Notes under the pieces: model-generated
Databases searched by the model: none
Told to the model about the DNA's origin: nothing
Seen by the model: the letters and a program-made list of their open reading frames with translations, nothing else
Shown: positions 10,805-22,500 of the stretch, one piece after another
How positions within the stretch are numbered: the first letter of the stretch is position 1
How the letters are laid out: each line of letters begins with the position of its first letter
Program-made: the position numbers and the translations under genes
NCBI GenBank assembly: GCA_001643675.2
Contig: LSRY02000014.1
Location: 436,501-500,500 of the forward strand
Direction of reading: 5' to 3'
DNA: 64,000 nt
DNA from: Monocercomonoides exilis
Taxonomy: Eukaryota > Preaxostyla > Oxymonadida > Polymastigidae

Positions 10805-12938
10805 TTATACTATTGGTTGTGACAAAAATGCTTTTGTTAATTCCTTCTTCACATCCCTTTTATCATCGTCCTTCATGTGTTGTTGCAGAGCAATGTGCAG
10901 ATAGTCTATGCAATCAGACAAACTATCATTAATAGCATGAATTTTTTAAAAAAGGGAAATTTTTAAAAATTAAATCGAAAGCAATGAAGTACAGTTCAAA
11001 CAATTTTTGTGCAGATTTTTTTTGTTGAGTATTTATTGAACTAATCTGTCTTTGCATTGTTTCGGTTATAATTTCAAGTGCTCGAATGGAGGATTTATGC
11101 ATTATGCTCTGATAAATAATAGCATTGGAAAGAAACAGTATAAAGAAGAGGTTTTGAAAAATTAATGATTTGAAAATTTTTAAAAAAAAGAAAAGAAAAG
11201 AAAAGAAAGAAACAGTTAAAAATTCTGAAATCAAAGAATGTTGTTTGCTGTTTCGTCAATACCTTTTTCAGATCTTTTGGCAATATCACATTCAACGAGC
11301 GGGATAAATCAGTCAGTCGCTGAACGGCAATCACCATTGATTCTGGTGGAGCAACAGGATATGTTGTTCCATTCGCAGATGATGCAGCGGAAGAAGAAGA
11401 GGATGGAGCAATAGAAATCGGAAGCAAACGATTAGAAGAGGCAGGAAATAAAGACGATAGCTGTTTAGTCGATTAAACATATCGATAAATAACAATACAA
11501 ATCAATAGAGACAATTAGAATCAAAAGCACAGCAAAAGTTGAATAATAAACAAAAGCAAAAATAAAATAAAAAAATATTCAATCGTTCAATTCATCACAT
11601 TATCGTCTTTGCAAACATTCAGTTGAACGATTTGCTGTCTCACAGCCTCTCCAGCGATGAATATGATTTTTTCCTCCAATTCATTTGCATGGCTTGTCAA
11701 CTGCTCCTCCAGTGAATCAAATGATTTGAACAACAACTTTTCTTTCTCTTTCTCTTTCTCTTTCCTCCATTCTCCCCTTCTCCATCCCTTCCATCTTCAG
11801 CATCTCCTCATTGGCCAGCCGCAGCTCCTCTTTCTCTTCTCTCTCCTTCCGCTCTCTCTCCATCTTCTCTTCTTCTTCTTCTCTGATCTCTTTCCTTCTC
11901 TTCTCATACGCAATCAGCAGCCGCCGGATCACTTCTTCTTCTGCTGCTGCCTTCACAAGCTTCCCGAAGAAGACAAGCAAAGTCATCCGATTGATAAAAA
12001 TGCGACTCACTTTCGACAGAAACTGCTGGAATTCTGACGACGTCATCGCAGAAATCATCTTCTTCACATCGTTGTTTGAAGGAGGAGACGAAGAAGGAGA
12101 CGAAGAAGAAGACGAAGAAGAGGTTGAATAAGGCAAAGAGGAAGAGGAAGAAGAAGAGGAGGAGGAAGAAGATAAAGATGACGAAAGAGAAGCAGGTGAA
12201 GAAGGTGTGGCTGTGTTTGAGTGGTTGCGAAGAGAAGGAGACGAAGAACGCTCTCTGTTGATGACTCTGTCTGTCGAGACAGTCGAAGCAGAAACAGCTG
12301 CAAAAGGAGAAGAAGAGGGAAGAGAAGAAGAAGATGATGATGATGACGACGAAAAAGCAGAAGAATTGGCTCTTCCTCTCTGAGATGAATGCTGCGAAGA
12401 AGCCAAGCTGTTAGCAGCTGCTGAAGAGGAAGTGGAGGAGGATGAAGAAGAGGAAAGAGATGATTGTGCTGAGTGACGTGGCAATGAAGTGGAAGAAATC
12501 GATCCGTAGCGATCGGAAGAAGACGAAGCATCAGACGAAAAAGAAGGAGAAGGAGAAGGAGCAGCAGAAGGCGAAGTGGCAGCAAAAGAAGAGGATGTTG
12601 GAGAAGAGGCATTCAGAATGGAGTTTGCAGAAAGCGATGTTTGTGAGGCAGAAGGTGTTCCAGACGGAGAAGCAGTTCCCAACGCAGCCAGCATCCGCGC
12701 CTGGTCTGCCTCGATCTTCTTCTTCATCTCCATTTCTTCTTTGAAGTGTGGGTGTGCCTGAAGAAAGGAGCTGTATTCCTCAATCAGCAGCATCGTCATG
12801 TCCTGTTTGACGACTTGCGAGGCTGACTTGTGGAACGCTGCAGAAAAATCTGTGTTTGGAAGAAGGCGAATGAATGAAGTGAGGAAAAGACGAAGAGCAT
12901 CCATCGAAAACAACTGAGAAATGAAGACTGGCAGAGGA

Positions 12939-12973
<35 letters not shown>

Positions 12974-14497
12974 AGAAGAAGAAGAAGAAGAAGAAGAAGA
13001 AGGAGCAAACTGAACAAGAAGAGAAATGATGGAAGACAAAGTGTCATCGGTGACAATCTGCTGCGAAGACAATGCCAGCTGAGCTGAAGCAGATGACGAA
13101 AGAGCATCTGCCTGTTGGAACGAAGAAGAAGAGGAGGACGAGAATGAGGAAGAAGAAGGCAAAGACGATGGCAGATGAAGCGAAGAAATGGAAAGAGGCG
13201 AAAGAAGAGAAGAAGAAGAAGAAGAGGCGTTTGGTGGGGTAGTCGCAGAAGCAGCGCCTGTGCTCGCGCTTCCGACACCTCTTGCCCTCAGTTCGGCGAC
13301 AGAAGCAAAAAACATTTCAGAAGAAAAGAAGAAAGTTGGAAGATTCACAAAAGAAATCCGGAAATCGGAGGGAATAAACAGAGGTAATGATGCTGAGATA
13401 ACTTTCTGCTTAAGATTTGAACTGATTTCATCCAAAATTTTGTCGATTTTTGTTGTTATTGAACGAAGTTGATTGCACGAAAACAGTTCAGCTTGAATCA
13501 TATCTCGCGTTGATTCTGCAAGATGAATAACTCTAAACAGAATGTTGTTAGTAATCACGTACACTGCTTGAAAAAAAACACAAATAAAAATGCCAATCAA
13601 CAAACGATATGTAATCTCCCTCTTGTCTTTTTTTCTCGATTTGATAAACCGAATTCTTAACTATCAGCATATGAGACATCTATTTCAATCGAAAAAAAAG
13701 AGACGAACAAAGAAAAAAAGAAAGAAATTTTGTAAAAGTTGGAAAGAAATATCAAATAGTATGTCAAACCACTTCGGTTAGTTGTTGCATGTGTGCCTTT
13801 CTCTTGTGCAACTTTGCAATGTCAATCCCGCCCTGAAAAAGTTCAGCATCTGCTTTTTTCAAAGTTTGTCTTTTCATAAAATTAACAAACAAAACAAAAT
13901 GGAAAAAGCGTGTTTTAATCGTTTATTAATCATAGGCAACCTAAATGTTGAGAGAGAATTGATTGTCGAGGCAATTTCCGCTTCTAACACAGAAAAATTG
14001 TCCATTGTTGATAAATAAAACTCTTTCCGCTTTGAAAGAGTTTTCACAATACTCACTTCAATCTGATCAATATAATTCAAAAGCTTATTACACGTAATTA
14101 AACGAACGGACAAAGTTATTTGGAAACAAAATTAAAACCTAAAATAAATAATACACAAACACTGCACACCTTTTCTAAAACAATTGAGCTCCCCTCTAAA
14201 GAATATGATGGTGACAATGATAAAACAGAGGCAAAATCTCTTTCTTTCGTCAGGTCAAAATCACTCTGAAAAAAGCCTGAACACATTTGTTCAGCATTTT
14301 AAAATTAGTCCATGCAAATTATAGAAGATGCGTAAATAATGCATTAGTTGACGTGCATACAGAAGGAATGTGAAGTTGATCATCTTCTGCTTCTGAATCA
14401 GCTAAAGAAAAAATGAAAAAAAATATTATATAATTCTTTTCCTAAAAAAAAACCCAACATAACCGGTGATTTTTTCTCCAATATGAATGTTTGCCAT
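10805..14497 (-). CDS. VPS54: VPS54-like subunit of the GARP vesicle-tethering complex (multi-exon)
   Basis: GARP tethers endosome-derived vesicles at the trans-Golgi. Modelled exons (minus strand): 14497-14464 from ATG (MANIHIGEKIT), 14401-14361, 14265-14170 (DFDLTKERDFASVLSL), 14083-13941 (LLNYIDQIEVSIVKTLSKR), 13869 to about 13770 (GGIDIAKLHKRKAHMQQL) and a large exon from about 13565 (VYVITNNILFRVIHLAEST...). The first four junctions keep frame with GT-AG ends; the 13770/13565 junction does not resolve cleanly. These segments follow the order of the VPS54 N-terminal domain as I know it. The middle is expanded by long Ser tracts. C-terminal segments (FDSLEEQLTSHANELEEKI near 11700; PPESMVIAVQRLTDLSRSL near 11300; ALEIITETMQRQ near 11050; IDYLHIALQQHMKDDD near 10870, stop at 10805-10807) fit the VPS54 C-terminal region. 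The frame changes inside a GAAAGA tract near 11750. Syndetin/VPS50 is the main alternative. Confidence 0.72.
12930..13005 (-). repeat. Poly-serine coding tract in the VPS54-like gene
   Basis: A run of AGA/AGG-rich plus-strand triplets encodes about 20 consecutive serines on the minus strand. Similar shorter serine runs occur at about 12120-12180, 12310-12360, 12420-12470, 13120-13160 and 13200-13230. They separate short conserved blocks and probably encode unstructured linkers. Confidence 0.85.
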
Positions 14498-16559
14498 TCC
14501 AAATTTTTTTCACTTCATCAAATTTTGAGAATAAAACAGTAATTAATTTTTCAGTTAAAATGAAAAGGAATTTGTTGTTGTTTGTTTCAGATTTTTGAAA
14601 AATTGTTTCATTTTTCTTAAGAAAAACACTTTTCAGTGATATTTCGGGATTTTAAAATTATTGATATTTTTCAAAAAATGAGAGAAATGGAAGAAACACT
14701 TTCCATTTGAAAAGATCCAGTTGAATAAACTGTAATTTATTTTTCTTATTTCTTTTTACTTTTGAATTCAAAAGAATAATGATGGAACGAAAAAAAGAAT
14801 AAGAAGAAAAATGTTCAAAAAATTTGATATGAATTCGAGCACTCCAAAAAAGATTCAAAATTTTTCAAAAAGATTGTGAAAAATTATTGCGTTTGAATCA
14901 AAACGAAACTAATGAATGAAAACATCATTGATGAAATGTCAATAAACTTGGTGGATTTGAATTTGTTTTCAAAGACTTTTGATTTTTTATTTGTTTTGTC
15001 TATATGAAATGTTGTTTGTTAAAAAGTAACATAATTCAGAGTCGTTAAATTATCAACACTTTTCATGAAAGAAAAATTCAGTTTCATGCTCATTCGTTCA
15101 AATTCTTAAAAGGTGACGTATAACAAAAGATGCGGTTTTCTTCGATTTTCTTTTGAAAATAATGTTATTGAATCCTTGAAAAAATTCAGAATTCAAAACA
15201 GAAACAAAAATACTTTCTTTAAATATGATGATTTTGATAACAGCAACAAAGCACATTTCATTTTGATATATAAATGTTGTTAATTTGAATATTTAATAAT
15301 TTGTCATGCCTTTATTTTTTTGATAAGTTCATTTTGTTCAATTTTCAGGGAAAAATGAAAATAAAACATAAATGACTTTTCGGAAAATAATTATCATAAA
15401 TGCATTTTTCTTTTTGAAAAAAACGAAATAAGTTAATTTTCTGTTTCAACTGAACATCTCATTTTTTTTATCAGTTTTTTCAATGAACACTCTCCATATC
15501 TTCACTGAACTCACACTAATTCATGGGAACAACGATGACATGTTTTTATTTATTCCATGGAATAATTTGAAGAGTTGTCTATTAAAACTGATCAATAAAT
15601 GAGAAATTCAGAAAAAACTGTTATTTCAACATTTTCGACTTTCAAAAAAAATGGATGGGTGATAATTTTGAAATCAAATAATTATTCAGCATTTGGGTGG
15701 TTTTATAATTCACTGTTATTTGCAAAAGAAATTTGATGAAAAGAGTCACGTGCTTTTAAATTATTGTCTGTTAAAAGCATGCTGTTGTTGAAATATAGAA
15801 AAGGAAATTTTTGATTTTAATAAAAAAGATTCGATATATTTCTCAGAATTTGAGGCAAATTGTTGATTCGAAATTTTTGACAGAAAAATTTTGAAATCAC
15901 AAAGAATCACCCTGTTCATAAACAATTTTGTATTTCTAATAATTATGGACAGCAAATTAGCCATTGGCAAACATATTTTGATTCAAATTTCCATGATCAA
16001 CAAATTCGACCAAAAACTTTTCAAATTAATTTTCACAAAAAAAAAAAAAAAAAAAAAATCACAATTTAAAAAGTGAGTGCAATTCTTGAGCAACACAAGC
16101 ATTTAAAATTCGATTATTATACTTTGTTTTGACAAATTTTTGAAGTTCAAAATTTTCTTAGAAATTTTTCATAATAACGAAATATCATTTTTGTAAATAT
16201 AGTGGGTTTTTTTTCTTTTCACTGAAATTTTCTGTTCATAAATTCAAAAACCTATTTTGTATGAACGGAAAAAACATGATTTTTCATTTTGAAATATTAA
16301 ATTATAACTTGAAAAAAGGATTTTTTAGTAAAATTTTCGTTCACAGAAACAAAATTCAAATTTTAAACGAACTTGACAATTATTTCTCCTCTTTTTAACA
16401 TCCATTTGAAAAACACACATATTTCTACTCATAAAATCACAAAAATGATACATAAAAGGTGATGAGCAAAGATTTGAAAAACGAGCACCAAATAAATAAA
16501 TTGCATATTAGATCACTATGTTAATTTTTTATTAAAGGATAAACAGCAAATATCGAAAA
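14498..16559. other. AT-rich intergenic region between divergent genes
   Basis: Separates the VPS54-like gene (leftward) from the kinase-SPRY gene (rightward), so both promoters should be in this 2 kb. No convincing reading frame was found; the two 60-70 codon frames near 15.8-16.1 kb look random. A 22-base A run lies at 16037-16058. Confidence 0.6.
16037..16058 (+). repeat. Poly(A) homopolymer
   Basis: Uninterrupted run of about 22 adenines about 500 bp upstream of the kinase-SPRY start codon. It could be a slippage site or a nucleosome-poor promoter element. Length may be uncertain for technical reasons. Confidence 0.85.
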
Positions 16560-19500
16560 ATGGAAATTTATGGATGTGCGTATTTTGTTAATATTTTATA
16601 ATCCAGATTTTTGAGTAACATGTGTTGAAAATTTTTTTATCCCTTTAGACACAAATATCAAATTTTTATGTTCCACTGAAGAATGTGCTTTCTTTAAAGC
16701 TTTTACAAAAAAGAACCAGAAATTGCGGATTCTAAAGTATTATTCCATGGAAAATGCACTCTTTTTCCAAAATACCCTTGTTAGAAGGAAACTTTCCGAA
16801 GCCAAGCGAATAAGAAGCCCACGTATTTTGAAAATATATGATTCATTTTTTGTTAACGACGATGAATTGTACATTGCTATGGAATACTGCAACGGAGCTA
16901 GCCTTTACAATGATGTGAAACAGAGAAAAAAAGAAAAGCGTTTTTACACAAACGAGGTTGGAGCTTTGAAAGTCATTACAAATTTTCAATTTGGTGTTCA
17001 ATGACTTATTTTTGTAATTTCCCTTGCTTAGGAGCTTTGGATAATTATAACCGATCTCATACTTGCACTTTTTGAATATTTTAAGGTAGATTTAAAACAC
17101 CAAAACATAAATTTGAAGAATATAGTGATGATGCCTGACGGGCACGTTAAGCTAGGTGTGCAACCAGTAAATATTGACATCATTTTATCTGATTTTTCCT
17201 GTTATTTCATACACATTTTCTTTGATCAAACAATGAAAAAGGCGAATTTCAAATCAAGAAATCAATAACTAATTCAGATTTTGATTTTGGATCAACTCCG
17301 TGCTTTTATTCGAATAAGGCATCAGAAGAACTTTCTAATTTTTCATCTGCCTCTTCATCTTCAGAATCTTCCGTTTCATTGTTGGCTCATGAAACCGATC
17401 TTAGGCAGCTGGGAAAAGTCTTGTTTGAGCTGTGTTCATTGAATTCTTCATCACCACAAGAATTGGGCATATTTTCTGAAGAGATTACCGAAGCATCATT
17501 GGAGAAAGCATTCCCACCGTCTGTTGACAAAAACATCATCACAATTGTCAAAATGCTTCTTTCCTCTTCTTTAGGAGACTCAACAGATTTAGTTGATATT
17601 CTTGCTCTTCCTTGTGTGATGGATAGATTGGCAACAGGAAGAAAATTGGAAACAGAAGGATTTAATCGTGCTCAGGATTTTGCAGAAAAAAGCTCAAAAA
17701 GCGATGAAGAAAATGGAGAAACAACAGAGGGAAAAAATCAAAAAGAAGAAAAATGTGATGACCTCTTAAACGAAACACTTCGTGATGTTTGTGAAATTAA
17801 AAATGTTGTTGAGGTTCTGCTGATGCGGAAGAACAAAGCAGACAGAGAAGCATTCAAACTTCGACAGATCAACAACGAATTGCGTGAGAGACTTGCTGAG
17901 CAAGAAAGGTTGGAGAATAAACTGAAATATGCTTACGAAATGATTGAAGAGTATGAAGAGCTTTACGATTCCATCAGAGAAAGAAACAAAGAACTGGAAA
18001 TATTACTTGAAGAAAGCATGCTTAAAGGTTCTAATGGTTTGAGTGGCATGTTGAAATTAGCTCGCTCCAATGAAATGGGAATAGCATCAGCATCTGCTTC
18101 TTCTCTGCTTTCTGCCTCTGCAACAACCGCATCGCATTCACGGAACAAACAACTGCCCAATCAGGAAAAATCTCCAATGAATAATTCGAATGCTTCCGTT
18201 AAAGAGATGACAAATCAGCCAAAAAAGTCCAAGAAACAGCAAACTGGAGACTTGACATCTTCTCTCAAAAAATCAACAGAAAAATTGTCTCTTGCAGGTG
18301 ACGATGAATCATCTGCAAAACAGACAATAGAAAAGGCAAAAGAAAGTGAAAAGACAGAAGAAGCTAAAAGCAAAGACAATCAAATACAAACATCTTCAAC
18401 AAATCAATCAGAATCGAAATCAGCTACAATGACTGCAACTCAATCTTCATCTCCATCTTCAGCTTCTTCCTCGTCTTCAGCTTCTGCTCTGAATCAAACA
18501 GCTGAACAGATGTCAGCTGCATCCTATTCAATTTCAACTGACAAGAGCTTGTCTTCGAAATCTCTCAACAAAACAGAAAGCCAAAAGTTGAAAGAGAAGC
18601 CAAAAAAGGATTCAAAAAATGAAAAAACGCAAAAACAGACAGCAGCCAAACAGAAATCTGAAGAAACATCGACAGTTGAAGTTGAGTGGGCTTCATGTTC
18701 ATTCTTTGATAATTCTGCGATTCATCAACCTTCTTCTTGTTCTTCTGCCTCGTCTTCTGCTTCTTCTGCTTCTGCTTCTGCTTCTACATCGTCTTTGTCG
18801 TCGTCATCTTCTTCTTTTTCTTTATGGGAAGAGGAATTATCTTTTTCTTCTCCTTCTCTTTTTCTTTCTCCTCCTCTTTCTCCTCCACCTTCTCCTCCAC
18901 CTTCTTCTCCTCTTCCTCCTCTTCCTCCTCTTCCTCATTCTCCTCATTCTCCTCATTCTCCTCCTCATTCTTCTTCTTCTTCTTCATTTTCTTTTTCTTT
19001 TTCTTCTTCTTCTCCTCCTCTTCCTCCTTTTTCTTCCTCTTCATCATCAAAATCATCATCTATTTCTTTATGGGATAACTCATTAAGATTAGATGACGAT
19101 GAATGGCCTGCGCTTCCATCTTGCAACAATTCAACAAGCAAGCATTCACATTCACGGACTTCTTCTTCTTCTTCTTCTTCAAATGCTTCAACTACTAAAA
19201 CTTCAAAGCCAACAGTTGCAAATACAATTTCATCGTCCTCTCCACAGTTTGCTCCTTCATCTGCTTTAGTCAGAATGACTGCTCCTTCTCCTTTGTCACA
19301 TGTTCAGACTGACCAAAAAACAAACAAAAAATCAGACAATTCGCCAAAGACATTGAAGTCAACAGCAAAAGAGCCTAATGATTCAAATGGTTCAAAGGAA
19401 ACAAAGGAAACAAAGGAAACAAAGGAATTAAAAGAATCAGAAGATCCAAAAGCAGAAAAAGAACAAAAAGAACCAAAAGAACGAAAAGAACCAAAAGGAT

Positions 19501-22500
19501 CAAAAGGATCTAAAGGATCAAAAGAAGTGAAAGATTCGAATGGATCAATAGAATCAAAAGAGGAAAATTTTGAGAAAGGGTTAAAAGATTCAAAAGAACA
19601 GAAATATTTGAAAGAAACAAAGAAATTAGAGGAATCAAAAGCAGAAAAAGCAGAAAAAGATTCGAAAGGATCAAAAAAACCAAAACAAGCCTCGAAATCA
19701 ATAATTGCGAAAATTACTTCAAAAAAAGCTCCTCAATCGCAATGCTCTGAAAACACAGAAAATTCTATCTCTTTGTTGGCATCACAACACACTCTCTCAC
19801 TGCCATCAACAGCTGCAACACAATCTTTGTCTGTTAAAGATGCATCAGCTTCTCCTTTTGATAAGTTCAATCTGACAAAAAGCAAGAAGCCAGACGAATC
19901 ATCTCAGAATAACAAAAATCAGAAAAAGGCAAAAACCAAACAGAAATCTGAAGAAATATTGACTGTAAATATCGGATGGGATTCATGTTTATTGTTTGAT
20001 AATTCTGCGATTCGTCGAACTTCTTGTTCTTCTTCTGCTTCGTCTTCTGCTTCTGCTTCTGCTTCAACATCGCCGACTTCGTCATCATCATCATCTTTTT
20101 CTTCATGGGAAGAGGAATTATCTTTTTTGGAAAAGAAATTTAGTTCAGTTGATGTTGAAGAGTCTGCTCTTCCTGATTTAGAAAATTCTGCGAACAAGCA
20201 TTCATATTCACTAACTTCTGCTTCTGCTTCATCATCTTCTTCATCATCAATTGTTACGTCATCTTTGCATGCAAAAGATGCATTAGCTTCTCTTTGTGAT
20301 AACACCAAACTGTCAAAAAGCAAGATGTCAAACAAATCATCTCTGAATGAAAAAAATCAAAAGAAAGCGACGTCCAAACAGAAATCTGAAGAAATATCGA
20401 ATGGAAAAGTTAAACGGGCTTCGCCTTCATATCGTAAACGCTCCGCAAAGAAACGTTCGCATCCACGGACTTCTTCTTCTGCTTCTGCATCGCCGTTTTC
20501 GCCAACATATTCTTCTGTATCTTCATGGGAAAAGGAATTATCTTACTGGGAAAAGAAATTAAGCCCAGTTGTTGATGATTGGTCTGCATTTTCAATTTGT
20601 GTTAATTTCTCACGCAAACAGCCGCATTCACTGGTTTTTTCTTCTCCTTCTCCTTCTTTTCATCCGCGTCCTTCTTATATTTGTACTTCAACTTCAACTT
20701 CTTCTTCTTCAAAAGCTTTAGCCAGCAAAACTTCAAAGCAAACAGTTGCAAATAGAACTTTGCCATCCTCTCCACAGTCTGCTCCTTCATCTGCTTTAAG
20801 CAGATTGACTGCGCCTTCTCCTTTGTCACATGTTCAGTCTGACCAAAAAACAAACAAAAAATCAGACAATTCGCCAAAGACATCGGCATCTGCTGCGAAA
20901 GACTCGAAAAAGTCAAAGGAATCAAAAGAATCGAATGATTTGAAAGGAACAAAAGCAAAAAAAGCAGAGAAAGCAGAAAAAGAACAAAAAGAACCAAAAC
21001 GATCAAAAGATTCGAAAGGATCAAAATTGGAAAAATCTGAGAAAGGATCAAAGGAATTAAAGGAATCAAAAGGATCTAAAGAACAAAAAGATCCAAAATC
21101 AGAAAAATCAGAAAAAGAACAAAAAGAACGAAAAGAGCTGAAAGACTCGAAAGGATCAAGTGATACAAAAGTTGCAAAGGCTGAGAAAGGGTTGAAAGAA
21201 TCAAAAGAGTCAAAGGAATCAAAAGTTTCAAAAGCAGAAAAAGAACCAAAAGGATCTAAAGGATCAAAAGAAGTGAAAGATTCGAATGGATCAATAGAAT
21301 CAAAAGAGGAAAAAGCAGAAAAAGCAGAAAAAGCAGAAAAAGAGACAAAAGATTTAAAAGGATCAAAAGGATCAAAAGTGGAAAAATCTGAGAAAGGTTC
21401 AAAGGAATTAAAGGATTCAAACGAATTTATAGAACAAAGAGAACAAAAAAAGCTGAAAGACTCGAAAGGATCAAAAGAATCAGAACAGAAAGAGTCAAAG
21501 GAACCAAAAGTTTCAAAAGCAGAAAAAGAACAAAAAGAACCAAAAGAACCAAAAGGATCAAAAGATTCGAAAGATTCGAAAAAACCGAAACTATCCACCA
21601 GTTCAACAACTGCGAAAACAATATCAAACAAATCTTCTCAACCTGATCACTCAAAAAGCATAGAAAATCCTTCCTCCCCTTTGCTATCTCTGCCGCATCA
21701 GCCTTATTTATGGCCTTCTTCTTCTTCCTCTTCCTCTTCTTCTTCCTCTTCCTCTTCTTCTTCTTCTTCGTGGGAAGATTTAAGTTCAGTTGATGTTGAA
21801 TGGGCTTCTCCGTCATTTTGTGATAACTCTGCAACAAAGCAGCCATATTCATGGCCTTCTTCTGCTGCTCCAGCTTCTTCATCTGCTTCATCTTCTTCAA
21901 CATCTTCTTCAAATGCTTTAGCCAGCAAAACTTCAAGAAAGACAGTTGCAAATACAATTTCATCATCATCTCCACAGTCTGCTCCTTCTTCAACTATAAA
22001 CAGATTGACTGCACCTTCTCCTTTGTCACATGTTCAGTCTGACAAACAAACAAACAGAAAATCAGACAATTCACAAAAGACAGTAATGTCTACAGCAAAA
22101 GAGCCTAATGATTCGAATGGTTCAAAGGAATCAAAGGAATCAAAAGATCCAAAAGCAGAAAAAGAACAAAAAGAACGAAAAGAACGAAAAGAGCTGAAAG
22201 ACTCGAAAGGATCAAAAGAATCAGAACAGAAAGATTCGAAAGAATCAAAGAAATTAAAAGAATCAAAAGAATCAAAAGCAGAAAAAGATCCAAAAGATCC
22301 AAAAGTGTCAAAAGATTCGAAAGATACAAAAAATCTAAAAGATTCTAAAAATCCAAAAGATTCAGAAGGTTCGAAAAAATCGAAACAATCCGCAAGCTCA
22401 GCAACTGCAAAAACATCTTCAAAAGCAACATCAAAAGCAACTACAAAAAAAGCTCCTCAATTGCAACGCTCAAAATTCACAGAAAATCCTTTCTCTTTAT

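Noticed and set aside
18737-19086. Hydrophobic Phe/Leu-rich and acidic frames overlapping the kinase-SPRY gene
   Set aside because: They are alternative readings of Ser-codon repeats (TCT/TTC/CTT and their complement), not independent genes.
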